A DNA stretch of 64,000 bases, from contig CAJJZP010000002.1 in NCBI GenBank assembly GCA_905197665.1, positions 1 to 64,000 of the forward strand, read 5' to 3'. Every line of letters starts with the position of its first letter. Position 1 is the first letter of the stretch. This document shows positions 34,116 to 41,903 of this stretch, one piece after another. A model generated the notes under the pieces. It did no database searches, had not been told where the DNA came from, and worked only from the letters and a program-made list of their open reading frames with translations. Position numbers and translations under genes: made by a program. Source of the stretch: an uncultured Collinsella sp. (GTDB lineage Bacteria; Actinomycetota; Coriobacteriia; Coriobacteriales; Coriobacteriaceae).

Positions 34116-35513
34116 TTAGGCGCGCTCGATGAAGGCCTTGTAGCCGCGATAGGCCTCGTAGATGTCGGCCTTGTTGGCGACCTCCCACAGGGCGTGCATG
34201 GACAGGACGGCAACACCGGAGTCGATGACGTTCATGCCGTACTTGGCCATGATGTAGGCGATGGTGCCACCGCCGCCCGCGTTGACGCGGCCAAGCTCAC
34301 AGGTCTGGAAGTCCACGCCGGCCTCGTCCATGATGTCGCGGATGAGGGCCACATACTCGGCGTCGGCGTCGTTAGAGCCGCCCTTGCCGCGGCTGCCCGT
34401 GTACTTGTTAAAGCACAGGCCGCGACCCATAAAGGCTGCGTTCTTGGTTTCGAACTTGCCGGCATAGCCCGGGTCGAAGCCAGCGGACACGTCAGAGGAG
34501 AGCATGCGGCTGTGGGCGAGTGCACGGCGCAGGGCCAGCGGGCTATCCTCGCCGGCGAGCGTCATGATCTCGGCGACGGTGTTCTCGAAGAAGCGGCTTG
34601 TCATGCCGGTGGCACCCACGGAACCGATCTCCTCCTTGTCGACGATGAGTGTGATGCTCGTGCGCTCCACGTTGGCGACGTTGATCTGGGCGAGCATGGA
34701 CGGATAGGCGCAGACACGGTCGTCGTGGCCATAGCCCAGAATCATGGAGCGGTCGAGGCCCATGTCGCGGGCCGGGCCGGCGGGCACGACCTCAATCTCG
34801 GCGGAGAGGAAGTCCTCCTCCTCGACGGCGTACTGCTCCTTGAGGATGTCCAGGAACATCTGCTTGACGGGCTCCTTGGGGGCGTCCTTGTCGTCCTCGT
34901 CAAACTTGACGGGGCGGCCGCCCACGATCACGTCAAGGATCTCGGCGTCGACGGCGTCCTTGGCGGGCTTGGCCATCTGCTCGCTCGAGAGGTGGATCAG
35001 CAGGTCGGAGATGGTAAAGACCGGGTCGTCGGCCTTGTCACCGATGTTGATGTCGACGGTGGTGCCGTCCTTTTTGCAGATGACGCCTACGAGTGCGAGC
35101 GGGGAAGCGACCCAGTGGTAGCTCTTGACGCCGCCATAGTAGTGCGTGTCGAGATAAGCCATGTCGCCGGCCTCGAAGGCGGGGTTCTGCTTGAGGTCCA
35201 GGCGCGGCGAGTCCACGTGGGCGCCCAGGATGTTAAAGCCCTGCTCGAGCGGGGCGGTGCCCAGGTTGACGAGCATGAGGTCCTTGCCGTGATTGGCGGC
35301 GTACACCTTGTCGCCGGCCTTGAGCGCGCGGCCCTCGGCAATCACGGTCTCCAGATTGACGTAGCCCGCCTCCTCGGCCATCTTGATACCGGTCTTGACG
35401 CACAGGCGCTCGGTCTTGTTCTCGCTCAAAAACTGCTTATAGCCGCGGCAAAGCTCCTCGAGCTCCTCGATCTGCTGTGGCGTGTACTTTTTCCATGCGC
35501 AGGGACGCTCCAT
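34116..35513 (-). CDS. apeB: M18 family aminopeptidase
   Basis: M18 enzymes (aspartyl aminopeptidase/ApeB family) are dodecameric di-zinc exopeptidases. The 465-residue protein starts at 35513 (AAAGGAG upstream) and has the metal-binding blocks GAHVDSPRLDLKQ (His and Asp), DKEEIGSVGATGM (catalytic and bridging Glu), HDDRVCAYPSM and the final DSGVAVLSMHALWEVANKAD with metal His. It clusters with the longer M18 group (about 450 residues) common in anaerobes. Likely monocistronic, facing away from polA. Confidence 0.92.
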   Translation of the reverse strand: MERPCAWKKYTPQQIEELEELCRGYKQFLSENKTERLCVKTGIKMAEEAGYVNLETVIAEGRALKAGDKVYAANHGKDLMLVNLGTAPLEQGFNILGAHVDSPRLDLKQNPAFEAGDMAYLDTHYYGGVKSYHWVASPLALVGVICKKDGTTVDINIGDKADDPVFTISDLLIHLSSEQMAKPAKDAVDAEILDVIVGGRPVKFDEDDKDAPKEPVKQMFLDILKEQYAVEEEDFLSAEIEVVPAGPARDMGLDRSMILGYGHDDRVCAYPSMLAQINVANVERTSITLIVDKEEIGSVGATGMTSRFFENTVAEIMTLAGEDSPLALRRALAHSRMLSSDVSAGFDPGYAGKFETKNAAFMGRGLCFNKYTGSRGKGGSNDADAEYVALIRDIMDEAGVDFQTCELGRVNAGGGGTIAYIMAKYGMNVIDSGVAVLSMHALWEVANKADIYEAYRGYKAFIERA

Positions 35514-35679
35514 GACGCAGGCTCCTTTCGGATCGATCGTGCTGGTTGATGTACCGTGAGCCATCGTATCACGCTCGGGCCCGCGACGGCAGGGAAGCCT
35601 GATGTGCGGTGGCCGTGGGGCGGGGAGCGTGTAAACTGGAGTGAGCAAACCGTGCCCAGCCCAAAGCGAGGTATTCAAT

Positions 35680-38427
35680 ATGTCTGACAAGCGCCGTACC
35701 TTTGCCGTCATCGACGGCAACTCGCTCATGCACCGCGCCTTCCACGCCGTGCCGCCCACCATGAACGCGCCGGACGGTCGTCCCACCAACGCGATCTTTG
35801 GCTTTTTGAATATGTTCCTCAAGATGATCGACGCCTTTAACCCCGACGGTGTGGTCGTGGCATTTGATAAGGGCAAGCCGCGCGTGCGCATGGAGATGCT
35901 GCCGCAGTACAAGGCTCAGCGCCCGCCCATGGACCCCGATCTGCACGCACAGTTTCCCATGATTAAGGAGCTGCTCGGTGCGCTCAATGTGCCGATTCTG
36001 CAGTCCGAGGGCTGGGAAGGCGATGACATCCTGGGCACTATGGCGCGCCTGGGCGAGCAGGCCGGCTGTGACATGCTGCTGGTGACCGGTGATCGCGATA
36101 TGTATCAGCTCGTGACCGAGCACGTCAACGTGGTCTCGACCCGCAAGGGCCTGTCCGACGTGGCGATCATGACGCCCGAGAGCGTGGACGATCTGTATCA
36201 CGGCATCACGCCGGCGCTCGTGCCCGATTTTTACGGCCTGAAGGGCGATACGTCCGATAACATCCCCGGCGTGCCGGGCATCGGCCCCAAAAAGGCGAGC
36301 GCGCTCATTGCGCAGTACGGTAGCCTGGACGAGGTCATCGCACACGCCGATGAGGTCAAGGGCAAGATGGGCGAAAACCTGCGCGCACACATCGACGACG
36401 CGCTGCTGAGCCGTAAGGTGGCGACCATCCGCACCGATGCGCCCGTTGAGCTCGATTTTGAGGCGACGTCTTTCCCGGCGTTTTCTGCCGACGAGGTGTC
36501 TGCGGCGCTGGGTACGCTTGGTATCACCGCCATGCAGAACCGTTTCTTGGCGCTGATCGGCGACGAGGGTGGCGCTGCTGCCACTGCCAGCACGTTTGAG
36601 ATGCCCACCGTTTTGCGCGCAGCCGCCGGCGATACTGACGCGCTTGGTGCCATTGCAGCTGAGGTCTCCCGCGCGATTGATGCCGGCGAGTGGGTCGCCG
36701 CCGTGGTGGACGACGACAAGGAAGAGGGCGCGCTCTTTGGACTGACGCGCACGCTGTGGTTGGCGACGTCCAAGGGCCTGTTCTCGCTCGAGGAGGGCGA
36801 CGGCGGTGCGGCGGCTGAGGTTGAGGGCTTCAACCTCGTCCACGGCGTGATTGCCGGCGTGCTCGCACGTCTGTTTATGGAGGGCCGCGTGGCGAGCCCG
36901 GATATGAAGGCACTCCTGCATGAGCTTTCGCCCATCGATTCTTCTGAGCTCGAGCTCATGGATCCGCTGGCAGTCGATTCCACGCGCATCTTCGATACCG
37001 TTGTTGCCGCCTACCTGTTGGATTCCGACCGCTCCGAGTTTGACGAGGTGTATCTGGCCGATACGTATCTGCAGATAGCGCTGCCTGCGGCGCGCGGCGC
37101 AGAGGGTGCTGGCGAGGGCGCTCCTGCGCCCGCCGCTCGCACGGCGGCCTTGACGCTGGCGCTGGTTGCACCGCTGCGTGACCGCATGGCCCGCGAGAAC
37201 GCCGCCAACGTGTTCGATGGGATCGAGATGCCGCTCGTGCCGGTGCTTGCCAAGATGGAGCGCGCGGGCATGCTCGTGGACCCCGACCGCCTGCACAGTC
37301 TGTCCGAGGGCCTGGCGACCCAGATTGCCGATGTCGAGCGCAGCATTCGCGACCTGGCCGGCGACGAGACCTTTAACATCGGCAGCCCCATGCAACTCTC
37401 GCACGTGCTGTTTGATGTTATGGGACTTCCGACCAAGGGCCTCAAAAAGACCAAGCGCGGCTACTATTCGACCAACGCCAAGGTGCTGAGCGACCTTGCC
37501 CGCGACCACGAGATCGTGCGCCTGATTTTGGACTGGCGTGAGAAGTCCAAGATTAAGTCGACCTATCTGGACACGCTGGGCCCGCTGCGCCGTGGTGACG
37601 GGCGTGTGCACACCACGTACAACCAGACCATCACCGCGACGGGGCGTTTGTCTTCGAGCGACCCCAATCTGCAAAACATTCCGACGCGCTCGGAGCTGGG
37701 GCGTACCGTCAAGACGGCGTTCTCGGCGGGCGAGGGCAGCGTCTTTTTGGCGGTGGACTACTCGCAGATCGAGCTGCGCCTGCTCGCGCATCTTTCGGGT
37801 GACGAGCACCTGGTGCGCGCCTTCAACGAAGGCGAGGACTTCCATGCCGAGACGGCCGCGCGCGTATTTGGCGTGCCGGTGTCCGAGGTGACACCCGACC
37901 TGCGTAGCCGCGCCAAGGCCGTGAACTTTGGCATCGTGTACGGTCAGCAGGCCTATGGTCTGTCGCAGTCGCTGCACATCTCGATGGCCGAGGCGCGCGA
38001 TATGATCGATCGCTACTACGAGGCCTACCCGGGCGTGCGCACGTTCCTCGACAATGTGGTGGCGCGAGCCAAGCAGACGGGCTATGCCGAGACCATGTAT
38101 GGCCGCAGACGCCATATTCCCGAGCTCAAGGCCAAAAACCCACAGCTCCGCGGCTTTGGTGAGCGCACGGCCATGAACCACCCCATGCAGGGCACCGCCG
38201 CCGACATCATCAAGATCGCCATGGCCCGCGTAAGCCGTCGCTTGGAAGAAGGCTTTGCCGCCCACATGATCCTGCAGGTACACGACGAACTGGACTTTGA
38301 GTGCCCCGTCGACGAAGTCGAGCGCCTCACCGCCATGGTCCGCGACGTCATGGAACACGTAGTAGACCTCCGCGTACCGTTGATCGCCGAAGCCAGCACC
38401 GGCATAACCTGGGCCGACGCGAAATAG
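35680..38427 (+). CDS. polA: DNA polymerase I
   Basis: PolA removes RNA primers and fills gaps in replication and repair. The 915-residue protein has an N-terminal 5'-3' exonuclease (about 1-290: FAVIDGNSLMHRAFH, GDRDMYQL, GLKGDTSDNIPGVPGIGPKKA), a central 3'-5' exonuclease-like domain (about 310-530) in which the catalytic DxE pattern is not apparent, so proofreading is probably lost. The polymerase core has motif A DYSQIELRLLAH, motif B RSRAKAVNFGIVYGQQAYGL and motif C QVHDELDFE. Start at ATG 35680 rather than the GTG at 35641. Confidence 0.96.
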   Translation: MSDKRRTFAVIDGNSLMHRAFHAVPPTMNAPDGRPTNAIFGFLNMFLKMIDAFNPDGVVVAFDKGKPRVRMEMLPQYKAQRPPMDPDLHAQFPMIKELLGALNVPILQSEGWEGDDILGTMARLGEQAGCDMLLVTGDRDMYQLVTEHVNVVSTRKGLSDVAIMTPESVDDLYHGITPALVPDFYGLKGDTSDNIPGVPGIGPKKASALIAQYGSLDEVIAHADEVKGKMGENLRAHIDDALLSRKVATIRTDAPVELDFEATSFPAFSADEVSAALGTLGITAMQNRFLALIGDEGGAAATASTFEMPTVLRAAAGDTDALGAIAAEVSRAIDAGEWVAAVVDDDKEEGALFGLTRTLWLATSKGLFSLEEGDGGAAAEVEGFNLVHGVIAGVLARLFMEGRVASPDMKALLHELSPIDSSELELMDPLAVDSTRIFDTVVAAYLLDSDRSEFDEVYLADTYLQIALPAARGAEGAGEGAPAPAARTAALTLALVAPLRDRMARENAANVFDGIEMPLVPVLAKMERAGMLVDPDRLHSLSEGLATQIADVERSIRDLAGDETFNIGSPMQLSHVLFDVMGLPTKGLKKTKRGYYSTNAKVLSDLARDHEIVRLILDWREKSKIKSTYLDTLGPLRRGDGRVHTTYNQTITATGRLSSSDPNLQNIPTRSELGRTVKTAFSAGEGSVFLAVDYSQIELRLLAHLSGDEHLVRAFNEGEDFHAETAARVFGVPVSEVTPDLRSRAKAVNFGIVYGQQAYGLSQSLHISMAEARDMIDRYYEAYPGVRTFLDNVVARAKQTGYAETMYGRRRHIPELKAKNPQLRGFGERTAMNHPMQGTAADIIKIAMARVSRRLEEGFAAHMILQVHDELDFECPVDEVERLTAMVRDVMEHVVDLRVPLIAEASTGITWADAK

Positions 38428-38527
38428 GGAAGCACTCCGTAAGGCAAGCTCGCCCAAGACGCAAGCCCCCACATACTTAAGATTTGGGACAAACACTACT
38501 GATTAATTTGTCCCACAGTAACCAAAA
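38428..38527. repeat. Family E hairpin downstream of polA
   Basis: TGGGACAAA (38485-38493) pairs perfectly with TTTGTCCCA (38507-38515) around a loop containing CTGATTAA. The same sequence, with the loop only slightly changed, recurs at 56078-56108. The preceding 55 bases hold nothing I can identify. Confidence 0.7.
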
Positions 38528-38564
38528 CAGAGGGGGGCCCCTCCCAACAAGGAGCTCCCCTCTG
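38528..38564 (-). terminator. GC-rich hairpin between polA and HAD genes
   Basis: CAGAGGGG (38528-38535) pairs with CCCCTCTG (38557-38564), with inner CTCC/GGAG. On the minus strand TTTTGG follows, so it can terminate the HAD gene; it may act in both directions because the genes converge. Confidence 0.6.
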
Positions 38565-38631
38565 CTCAAATCATTTCAGCTAAGTATCTAGACACTCAAG
38601 ACGCCATCTTGGCGGCAGGAAAGTAAACCTA

Positions 38632-38760
38632 GGGCCTGGCCGGGCGGCACGGGTTAACTTTTCGTAGATTCCGCACGCAAAGAAAGCCACTTAATGTGGC
38701 TTTCGTCTTGCGCAGGACCTGACCGAGCGAAAAGTTAACCCGTGCCGCCCGACCAGGCCC
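38632..38760. repeat. Very long hairpin, family A/B, with a nested hairpin
   Basis: Arms of 33 bases (38632-38664 and 38728-38760, beginning GGGCCTGGCCGGGCGGCACG) match at 32 of 33 positions. Inside, GAAAGCCAC (38682-38690) pairs perfectly with GTGGCTTTC (38696-38704). It lies between two convergent genes and ends 12 bases before the HAD stop. The arm shares the GGCCGG-CACGG-TT-ACTTT-C pattern with the element at 24659. Confidence 0.85.
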
Positions 38761-38771
38761 GACGAGCAACG

Positions 38772-39599
38772 TTAACGAGCCGCCAGGATGGCGTCGATGA
38801 GCGTCAGTACGCCCCCGTCGTTGTTGCTCGGAATGCGCCACTTGGCATGCGCGTTCATGTGCTCCTCGGCATTGTCCACGATAAAGCTATGCCCGACGCG
38901 CTCGAGCATGGGAATATCGTTGTAGGTGTCGCCCACGGCGGCGGCGTCGGCGATATCGATGCCCAGGTGGTCGCACAGGTGCGCGACGCCCGACCCCTTG
39001 TCGACGCCCAGGTTCATGAAGTCGATCCACTCGCGCCCGGCGTTGGTGACGTAGAGCTTGTCCGAGAACTCGGGGCTGTAGTCCTCGCGAAACGCTGGCT
39101 CGGCATCGTAGGCGGGGAAGAAGATCGAAATCTTGTTGGACTCGATATCAAGGCCCTCAAAGCTATCGACGTAGTTGATCGTGTTGTAGTACACGCTGAT
39201 CTCGTCGTGGTACTGATGGTCGCGGGCGAGCACATAGAACTCGTCGTAGCAGCACAAGACGGGAACGGCACGCGGGTCCTCCGAGGCACGGGCGAGCACC
39301 TGCTGATACAGCGCCACATCGATGTTGCTCTTATAGATATAGCTGCCGCGATAGATGACGCAGGCTCCGTTGTCGGGACAAAAAGCAAGGCGGTTCTTAA
39401 TGCTCTCGAACATTTCCTCGAGTTTGGGGGCGGGGCGTCCGCTGGCGGGGCAGAATACAATGCCTGCGTCGGCGAGCTTGTCCAGGCGCTCATCAAGACC
39501 CTGCGGCAACACGCGCTTGTCGGTGAGCAGCGTCTTGTCCATGTCGACGGCGAGAATCTTAATGCTTCCGATATTGGTGTCCGATTCGTAAGTTTGCAT
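38772..39599 (-). CDS. Cof-type HAD-IIB family phosphatase
   Basis: This 275-residue protein is a Cof/YidA-like haloacid dehalogenase phosphatase acting on sugar phosphates, PLP or similar small phosphates. Motif I AVDMDKTLLTDKR (nucleophile Asp and acid Asp), motif II CPASGRP, a large HAD-IIB cap (about 85-200), motif III lysine near VDKGSGVAHLCDHLGI and motif IV VGDTYNDIPML are all visible. The start at 39599 has GAAAGG upstream. It is divergent from argG. Confidence 0.88.
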   Translation of the reverse strand: MQTYESDTNIGSIKILAVDMDKTLLTDKRVLPQGLDERLDKLADAGIVFCPASGRPAPKLEEMFESIKNRLAFCPDNGACVIYRGSYIYKSNIDVALYQQVLARASEDPRAVPVLCCYDEFYVLARDHQYHDEISVYYNTINYVDSFEGLDIESNKISIFFPAYDAEPAFREDYSPEFSDKLYVTNAGREWIDFMNLGVDKGSGVAHLCDHLGIDIADAAAVGDTYNDIPMLERVGHSFIVDNAEEHMNAHAKWRIPSNNDGGVLTLIDAILAAR

Positions 39600-39742
39600 A
39601 AAAGCGCGCCTTTCGTTTCGAAATTGTTTCAGACGTTATAACCATCAACCAGTAACTGAGCGTATTGTCGCAGGAACGGAGCGTATTTGCACCACGCTTC
39701 ACAAAGTAATGAAAAAACTTTTCAGAAATTTGAATTTGTCGC

Positions 39743-39770
39743 TTGTGCTGCGGGCACTTTAGCGTAATAT
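39743..39770 (+). promoter_or_regulatory. Candidate argG promoter
   Basis: TTGTGC (39743-39748) and TAATAT (39765-39770) are separated by 16 bases and lie in an AT-rich stretch. Transcription would start near 39777, giving a leader of about 377 bases before argG. Confidence 0.45.
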
Positions 39771-39873
39771 AGCGACCATCGAAAACGGAGACGGAAATAC
39801 AACCGCTTACCGAAGAAAAGGTACCGTTTACGATATTAGAATTGCGCCCGGCGATAGGTGAAAGGAGAGGCAG

Positions 39874-39948
39874 ATGCAGTTCGTAAAGATCATCACCACT
39901 GCAGATAATGCCATCCGACGCCAGCGCGCAATTTCCCGACGACGATAA
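39874..39948 (+). CDS. Candidate arginine-rich leader peptide of argG
   Basis: An ATG with AAAGGAGAGG immediately upstream (39861-39870) opens a 24-codon frame, MQFVKIITTADNAIRRQRAI followed by SRRR and a TAA stop. Six of 24 residues are arginine (positions 15, 16, 18, 22, 23, 24), and three consecutive CGA codons precede the stop. It sits between the probable promoter and argG and is followed by hairpins. This layout is what an attenuation leader that measures charged arginyl-tRNA would look like, since ribosomes would stall at the CGA run when arginine is scarce. I know no described family for it. The peptide itself is probably functionless. Confidence 0.55.
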   Translation: MQFVKIITTADNAIRRQRAISRRR

Positions 39949-39955
39949 CAATCGT

Positions 39956-40100
39956 CTCTGTTCGTATGGGGTGAAATGCCCCAACAGAGTCATTTTGAGG
40001 TCGTTGGGTTTTAGCACGATATAAACGCATGTTTCTAGAGCATGCTGTGCTGCTTTTTGCTATTTAACCTGATATTGCACGGTTTTTTGACCTCGAAATG
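39956..40100 (+). promoter_or_regulatory. Structured argG leader: candidate attenuator hairpins
   Basis: Three structures follow the leader peptide. Hairpin 1 starts 8 bases after its stop: CTCTGTT (39956-39962) pairs with AACAGAG (39983-39989), with inner GGGG/CCCC. Next, CATTTTGAGGTC (39991-40002) can pair with GACCTCGAAATG (40089-40100), 11 of 12. Enclosed is AGCAC (40013-40017) pairing with GTGCT (40047-40051), with inner GCATG/CATGC, followed by GCTTTTTGC. GTGC at 40047 can alternatively pair with GCAC at 40077-40080, ahead of TTTTTT. Mutually exclusive pairings are typical of attenuators; function is inferred. Confidence 0.45.
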
Positions 40101-40153
40101 ACTTGCAACTGACCGATGTTCTAACTAGCTACCAAGGGCGAAAGGAAACAGCC

Positions 40154-41380
40154 ATGAGCAAGGAAAAAGTCGTTCTCGCATATTCCGGTGGTCTTGATAC
40201 ATCCGTATGTGTCAAGTGGCTCCAGGACGAGAAGAATCTCGATGTCGTTTGCGTCTGCGGCAACGTGGGCCAGGAGGAGACCGGCTTGGATGCCAAGAAG
40301 CAGAAGGCGCTTGACCTGGGCGTTCTCGATTGCCAGGTGCTCGACCTGCGCGACGAGTTCTCCGATGAGTTCCTGACTAAGGCCATCGCCGCAAACTCCA
40401 TGTACGAGAACAAGTACCCGCTGCTCTCCGCGCTGTCTCGCCCGCTGCTCGCCAAGAAGCTTGTCGAGGTCGCTCACGAGTTTGGCGCGACCTACGTCGC
40501 CCACGGCTGCACCGGCAAGGGTAACGACCAGGTTCGTTTTGAGGCTGCCGTCAAGGCCCTCGACCCCGAGCTTAAGGTTATCGCCCCGGTTCGCGAGTGG
40601 GATCTGAAGTGCCGTCCCGATGAGGTTGCCTATGCTCACGCCCACAACGTGCCGGTTCCCGAGGGCGCCAACGACAACCCCTATTCCATCGACGACAACC
40701 TGTGGGGTCGCGCCATCGAGTGCGGTCACCTGGAGGATCCCTGGAACGAGCCGCTCGACGACGCCTGGGTTATGACCAAGAACCCCGAGGACACGCCGGA
40801 CACCCCGACCTACACCGAGATTGAGTTTGAGGCGGGCAAGCCCGTCGCCGTCGATGGCAAGAAGATGAAACTCTCCGAGATCGTCATCGCCCTCAACAAG
40901 ATTTCGGGTGACAACGGCTTTGGCCGTCTCGACCTGGTCGAGGATCGTCTGGTGGGCCTCAAGAGCCGTGAGTGCTATGAGGTTCCCGGCGCCCTGACGC
41001 TCATCACCGCCCACAAGGCACTTGAGGACATTTGCGTCGAGGGCGACCTGCTCAAGACCAAGATCAAGCTCGAGCAGGATTGGGCCACCGCCGTGTACAA
41101 CGGCCAGTGGTACAGCCCGCTCAAGAACGCGCTCGATGCCTTTATGGCCGATACCCAGAAGTTCGTGACCGGTACCGTCCGTCTGAAGTTCTTTAAGGGC
41201 AACTGCCATGTCGTCGGTCGCAAGAGCCCGTTTAGCCTGTATGACTACGGTCTGGCTACCTACGACCGCGACACCACGTTTGACGAGAAGGCCAGCGCCG
41301 GCTTTATCGAGATCGATACGCTCTCGCTCAAGACGTGGGCAAAGGTCCAGGGTCCCAGCTCCGCCGCCGCTCAGGCCTAG
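40154..41380 (+). CDS. argG: Argininosuccinate synthase
   Basis: ArgG condenses citrulline and aspartate with ATP to argininosuccinate. The 408-residue protein starts at ATG 40154 (GAAAGG upstream) with the N-type ATP pyrophosphatase loop VVLAYSGGLDTSV. It shows HGCTGKGNDQVRFE, REWDLKCRPDE, the citrulline-contacting DDNLWGRAIECG and the C-terminal GNCHVVGRKSPFSLYD, all diagnostic. The long 5' leader described upstream suggests post-initiation control. A strong terminator follows, and argH lies about 520 bases further on. Confidence 0.97.
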   Translation: MSKEKVVLAYSGGLDTSVCVKWLQDEKNLDVVCVCGNVGQEETGLDAKKQKALDLGVLDCQVLDLRDEFSDEFLTKAIAANSMYENKYPLLSALSRPLLAKKLVEVAHEFGATYVAHGCTGKGNDQVRFEAAVKALDPELKVIAPVREWDLKCRPDEVAYAHAHNVPVPEGANDNPYSIDDNLWGRAIECGHLEDPWNEPLDDAWVMTKNPEDTPDTPTYTEIEFEAGKPVAVDGKKMKLSEIVIALNKISGDNGFGRLDLVEDRLVGLKSRECYEVPGALTLITAHKALEDICVEGDLLKTKIKLEQDWATAVYNGQWYSPLKNALDAFMADTQKFVTGTVRLKFFKGNCHVVGRKSPFSLYDYGLATYDRDTTFDEKASAGFIEIDTLSLKTWAKVQGPSSAAAQA

Positions 41381-41533
41381 CGCCTCCTTTCCTTGGTATC
41401 CGCGCGGCCCATCCGCGTGATACATAACGGGCGCACGGGGTCCCTACCTTTCGTTATGCTTGCTGACACTTCTTAACATCGGTGGCCCCTACGTTCCGCC
41501 CGCATATATGACGCCGCGCTTGCGGCTGAGTCC

Positions 41534-41570
41534 GAGCCCCGCCGGGGTTGTCCGGCGGGGCTCTTTCTAT
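41534..41570 (+). terminator. Intrinsic terminator after argG
   Basis: GAGCCCCGCCGG (41534-41545) pairs perfectly with CCGGCGGGGCTC (41552-41563), followed by TTTCTAT. A weaker CATAACG/CGTTATG inverted repeat (41423-41429, 41452-41458) lies before it. Confidence 0.85.
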
Positions 41571-41613
41571 CAATTTGTCGGCCTTGCGCCTATATATAGG
41601 AGGAGTATCCAAT

Positions 41614-41784
41614 ATGTTCAATGTCATCGCGCATGCTTTACTTGCCCTCGCGCCCGAGCTCGATGCTGTAAAGGTCGAGGACGTCCCTATGAGCCTGAAG
41701 GCTTGGATTGACGGTTCACAGGGCAACATTCGGAGGGAGACGTTGGGTGCCAAGTGCATGGTGCGTCACTTCTTTGCAAATTAG
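41614..41784 (+). CDS. Small ORF between argG and argH
   Basis: This 56-codon frame has a perfect AGGAGGAG seven bases upstream of its ATG and reads MFNVIAHALLALAPELDAVK at the start. It begins just after the argG terminator and ends 119 bases before argH. I do not recognise it. It is hydrophobic at the N-terminus and mixed-charge after that, with no transmembrane-length run or arginine clustering, so it is not an obvious leader peptide. A conserved Cys sits near the end (GAKCMVRHFF). Coding is supported mainly by the ribosome site. Confidence 0.5.
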   Translation: MFNVIAHALLALAPELDAVKVEDVPMSLKAWIDGSQGNIRRETLGAKCMVRHFFAN

Positions 41785-41903
41785 CCACATGGCTCCGCAC
41801 GCAGTAGGGGAATGTGCAAAACTAGCGGTTGGTAAATTGCTTTAGCGACATGGCGCATTTCATTAGGCGCTTGTTTTGGTATTTAGAGAAAGGAGACGGT
41901 TCC

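Noticed and set aside
35569..38496. 975-residue open frame antisense to polA
   Set aside because: Low-complexity His/Arg/Gly-rich translation typical of antisense frames in GC-rich genes; polA on the other strand has all its motifs. The same applies to similar long antisense frames opposite ftsI, murF, mraY, ftsZ and pstC.
39559..40017. 152-residue ORF on the minus strand covering the argG leader
   Set aside because: It has no ribosome site, overlaps the start of the HAD gene by 41 bases, matches nothing I know, and the plus strand there has a promoter, a well-started short ORF and RNA structure that explain the sequence better.
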